Both the position numbers and the translations under genes were made by a program. This document shows positions 5,094 to 6,447 of a stretch of DNA of 6,447 nucleotides, piece by piece; within the stretch, counting starts at the first letter, position 1, and each line of letters starts with the position of its first letter. The DNA lies in contig PXEI01000115.1 of the NCBI GenBank assembly GCA_003564775.1, forward strand, positions 1 to 6,447, written 5' to 3'. This DNA comes from Spirochaetaceae bacterium. GTDB taxonomy: Bacteria > Spirochaetota > Spirochaetia > DSM-27196 > SLAA01. The notes under the pieces were generated by a model. That model ran no database searches and was not told the origin of the DNA. It saw only the letters and a program-made list of their open reading frames with translations.

Positions 5094-6331
5094 AACAACG
5101 CTTCCAGGATATAGAAGACGCTATTCTGAGTTCCAAAAAGAATTCTACGGCCTGCGATCACCGGCGCGCTGAGCACGGCACCGTCGATAGGCATCTCCCA
5201 CTCTTTCCGGCCGTTCCGGGCAGAGAGTGCCACAAGTCGGGCTGGTGTTGCGTCTGGTGAGTCACCTGGATCAGCATGTACGCCAAAGTAGACGGTGTTG
5301 CCTGCTATCGTTGGCGCGGAGCTTGTGGGGTGGCTGAGGTCACTTGACCACGCTAACTGTCCGCTGCGCGTATCAAAGGCCCTGACTGTTGCGTCACCAC
5401 TGGTAAAGATTACGCGGTTGCCAACTACCGCAGGTGCCATGAAGTCCAAGAGTTCAATATTGCGTCTGAAGAGAAGTTCAGGGTCGATGTAGTACTCGGC
5501 CGGGAAGTGTGAAACATCCGTGTAGCGCCAGAGAATGTCACCGGTGTGACGGTCAATGCCGTAATAGCTGAGTTCCCAGTAGGCACCGCGTGGAGCACCG
5601 GTAGCCATAAACAGCATGTCCCCATCAACCGCAGGAAAAGAGTACCACACCGCGCCAAGCATGGCGGTGTCCAACAGCCAGAGATACTCACCGGTGCGCA
5701 CGTCGTAGGCTGCCAAGCTGCGGGGGTTCTCCAGGGGCCCGGGAGCAAAATACATTATGTCGTCATGAACCTGGAAGGTAATGTAGTACCAGATCAAGTT
5801 CGGGAGCCGAAAGAGCTCCTCGCCAAGCTCGTTGACAGCAAAGGTTGACCCCGCGTCGCTTGCAAACATGACCATGTCTTCGTATCGGGTAACCGAACTC
5901 CGTACCGGCCGCCCCGTACCAAAGCGCCAAACCTCACTGCCATCGTCGCGACGCAAGGCATACGCGTTCCCGTCCACCGACCCAAAATACACATTCTCCG
6001 CATCGGCGTAGGGTACCGAGTTTATTGGGCCGTCGGTAGAGAATGTCCAGCGCATGTAACCACTCTCTATGTCCAGCGCGTAAAAATTGCCGTCGGCGGA
6101 GCCAAAATAGATAGTGTCGTCCAGAACCACGGGGGGGTTAAAAGCGGCAAGCGAGTTACTCTCGCGCTGAAGTCTCAGCTTCCAGCGTATGCCCAACGGA
6201 GGGGTGATTGCGGTTTCGGCGCGTCCTCGGCCTTGCGACCCCCGGAACGTCACCCAGTCCTGTTGCCCACCGCACGCGACCAGTACTACACACAGCAGAA
6301 CTGCTGCAGAGAAGCTCCGTATCATTCTCAT
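5090..6331 (-). CDS. PQQ-like beta-propeller lipoprotein
   Basis: A 413-residue exported protein. Residues 1-20 are a lipoprotein signal peptide: basic MRMIR, a hydrophobic stretch, and the lipobox LVAC with Cys20 as the lipidation site. After a short linker comes DWVTFRGSQGRGR (25-37), the W..FRG entry motif common in PQQ-like propeller proteins. Repeated blades follow with the pattern hydrophobic-YFGS.DG..YAL...G...W, clearest at 70-96, 108-136, 302-328 and 343-378; seven or eight blades are likely. This is the fold of BamB and PQQ-dependent dehydrogenases, but I see no dehydrogenase catalytic residues, so a binding or scaffold role at the envelope is more likely; the ligand is unknown. The ATG (6329-6331) overlaps the stop of the upstream minus-strand gene as ATGA, and no clear ribosome-binding site is present, consistent with translational coupling. 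A second in-frame ATG at 6323-6325 (residue 3) is an alternative start. Confidence 0.87.
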   Translation of the reverse strand: MRMIRSFSAAVLLCVVLVACGGQQDWVTFRGSQGRGRAETAITPPLGIRWKLRLQRESNSLAAFNPPVVLDDTIYFGSADGNFYALDIESGYMRWTFSTDGPINSVPYADAENVYFGSVDGNAYALRRDDGSEVWRFGTGRPVRSSVTRYEDMVMFASDAGSTFAVNELGEELFRLPNLIWYYITFQVHDDIMYFAPGPLENPRSLAAYDVRTGEYLWLLDTAMLGAVWYSFPAVDGDMLFMATGAPRGAYWELSYYGIDRHTGDILWRYTDVSHFPAEYYIDPELLFRRNIELLDFMAPAVVGNRVIFTSGDATVRAFDTRSGQLAWSSDLSHPTSSAPTIAGNTVYFGVHADPGDSPDATPARLVALSARNGRKEWEMPIDGAVLSAPVIAGRRILFGTQNSVFYILEALF

Positions 6332-6447
6332 TGGTAAGCCAAACCCCGCAGGCTCAAAAGCCTGCGAATAGCTGCTGCCAGCCCGGGGCGACGTGCTCGA
6401 GCCAAGGCGGCGGTAGCCTCGTCTCTCAACTGTTTCATCAAGGACTC
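6328..6447 (-). CDS. Unrecognised protein, C-terminal 39 residues (gene continues beyond the window)
   Basis: On the minus strand a frame is open from the window edge to a TGA at 6330-6328. It codes for 39 residues beginning ESLMKQLRDEATAALARARR and ending LLSLRGLAYQ. The tail is rich in Arg, Ala and Leu and should be helical. The stop overlaps the lipoprotein start in an ATGA junction, the usual arrangement of neighbouring genes in one operon, which is the main reason to accept it as coding. An internal ATG at 6438 would give a 36-residue peptide, but the frame stays open upstream, so a longer gene is more likely. The end has a faint look of helical RecX-like C-termini (LL..RG), which is far too little for a name. 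Confidence 0.55.
   Translation of the reverse strand, partial: ESLMKQLRDEATAALARARRPGLAAAIRRLLSLRGLAYQ
6347..6366 (-). other. Perfect stem-loop just upstream of the lipoprotein start
   Basis: On the + strand CGCAGGCT (6347-6354) and AGCCTGCG (6359-6366) form an 8-bp perfect inverted repeat around a 4-nt loop. In the minus-strand mRNA the hairpin (loop TTTG) ends 15 nt before the lipoprotein ATG, inside the last codons of the upstream gene. It could affect translational coupling or mRNA processing at the junction. There is no T-run after it, so it is not a terminator. Confidence 0.6.

Noticed and set aside
5039..5696. Recurring CACCGGTG palindromes (for example at 5039 and in the lipoprotein gene)
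   Set aside because: They fall inside codons for Thr-Gly or Val-Thr-Gly in conserved protein repeats and are irregularly spaced; they look like codon use, not binding sites.

Overview
The window looks like ordinary bacterial chromosome, densely coded and of moderate-to-high GC. A lipobox-bearing beta-propeller protein suggests a diderm or at least a lipoprotein-making bacterium. The mix of genes (an acetoin/pyruvate dehydrogenase-type operon, a single-domain response regulator, a PQQ-fold lipoprotein) would fit a spirochaete or similar heterotroph, but that assignment is a weak inference. There is no mobile element, CRISPR array, tRNA or rRNA gene.

Left part (1-3788, + strand): a tight operon. 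It holds the 3' end of a 2-oxoacid dehydrogenase E1 alpha gene, then a complete E1 beta (0 nt gap), a complete lipoyl-bearing E2 acyltransferase (2 nt gap), and after 33 nt with a strong ribosome-binding site a D-malate/tartrate-type beta-decarboxylating dehydrogenase. The E2 carries two peripheral subunit-binding domains in tandem. No E3 gene lies in the window. The likely joint chemistry is that the dehydrogenase turns a 2-hydroxy diacid into a 2-oxoacid (pyruvate if the substrate is D-malate) and the E1/E2 complex turns a 2-oxoacid (or acetoin) into an acyl-CoA. The exact substrates cannot be read from sequence.

Middle part (3789-4709): an intergenic spacer with a nested inverted repeat and a T-rich tail, probably the operon terminator. 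A perfect TTGACA promoter follows, which seems to give a leaderless mRNA for a fumarylacetoacetate-hydrolase (FAH) superfamily enzyme at 3931-4644. A second promoter-like sequence lies before a stand-alone CheY-like response regulator (4710-5093).

Right part (5090-6447, - strand): a lipoprotein made of a PQQ-like beta-propeller runs towards the response regulator; the two stop codons share one TTAA palindrome. The lipoprotein start overlaps, in an ATGA junction, the stop of an upstream minus-strand gene of which only the last 39 codons are visible and which is not recognised.

There is no clear sign of a wholly new system. The points most worth a second look are the tandem subunit-binding domains, the coupling of a beta-decarboxylating dehydrogenase to an E1/E2 operon, the structured spacer at 3802-3885, and the leaderless-type promoter layout.
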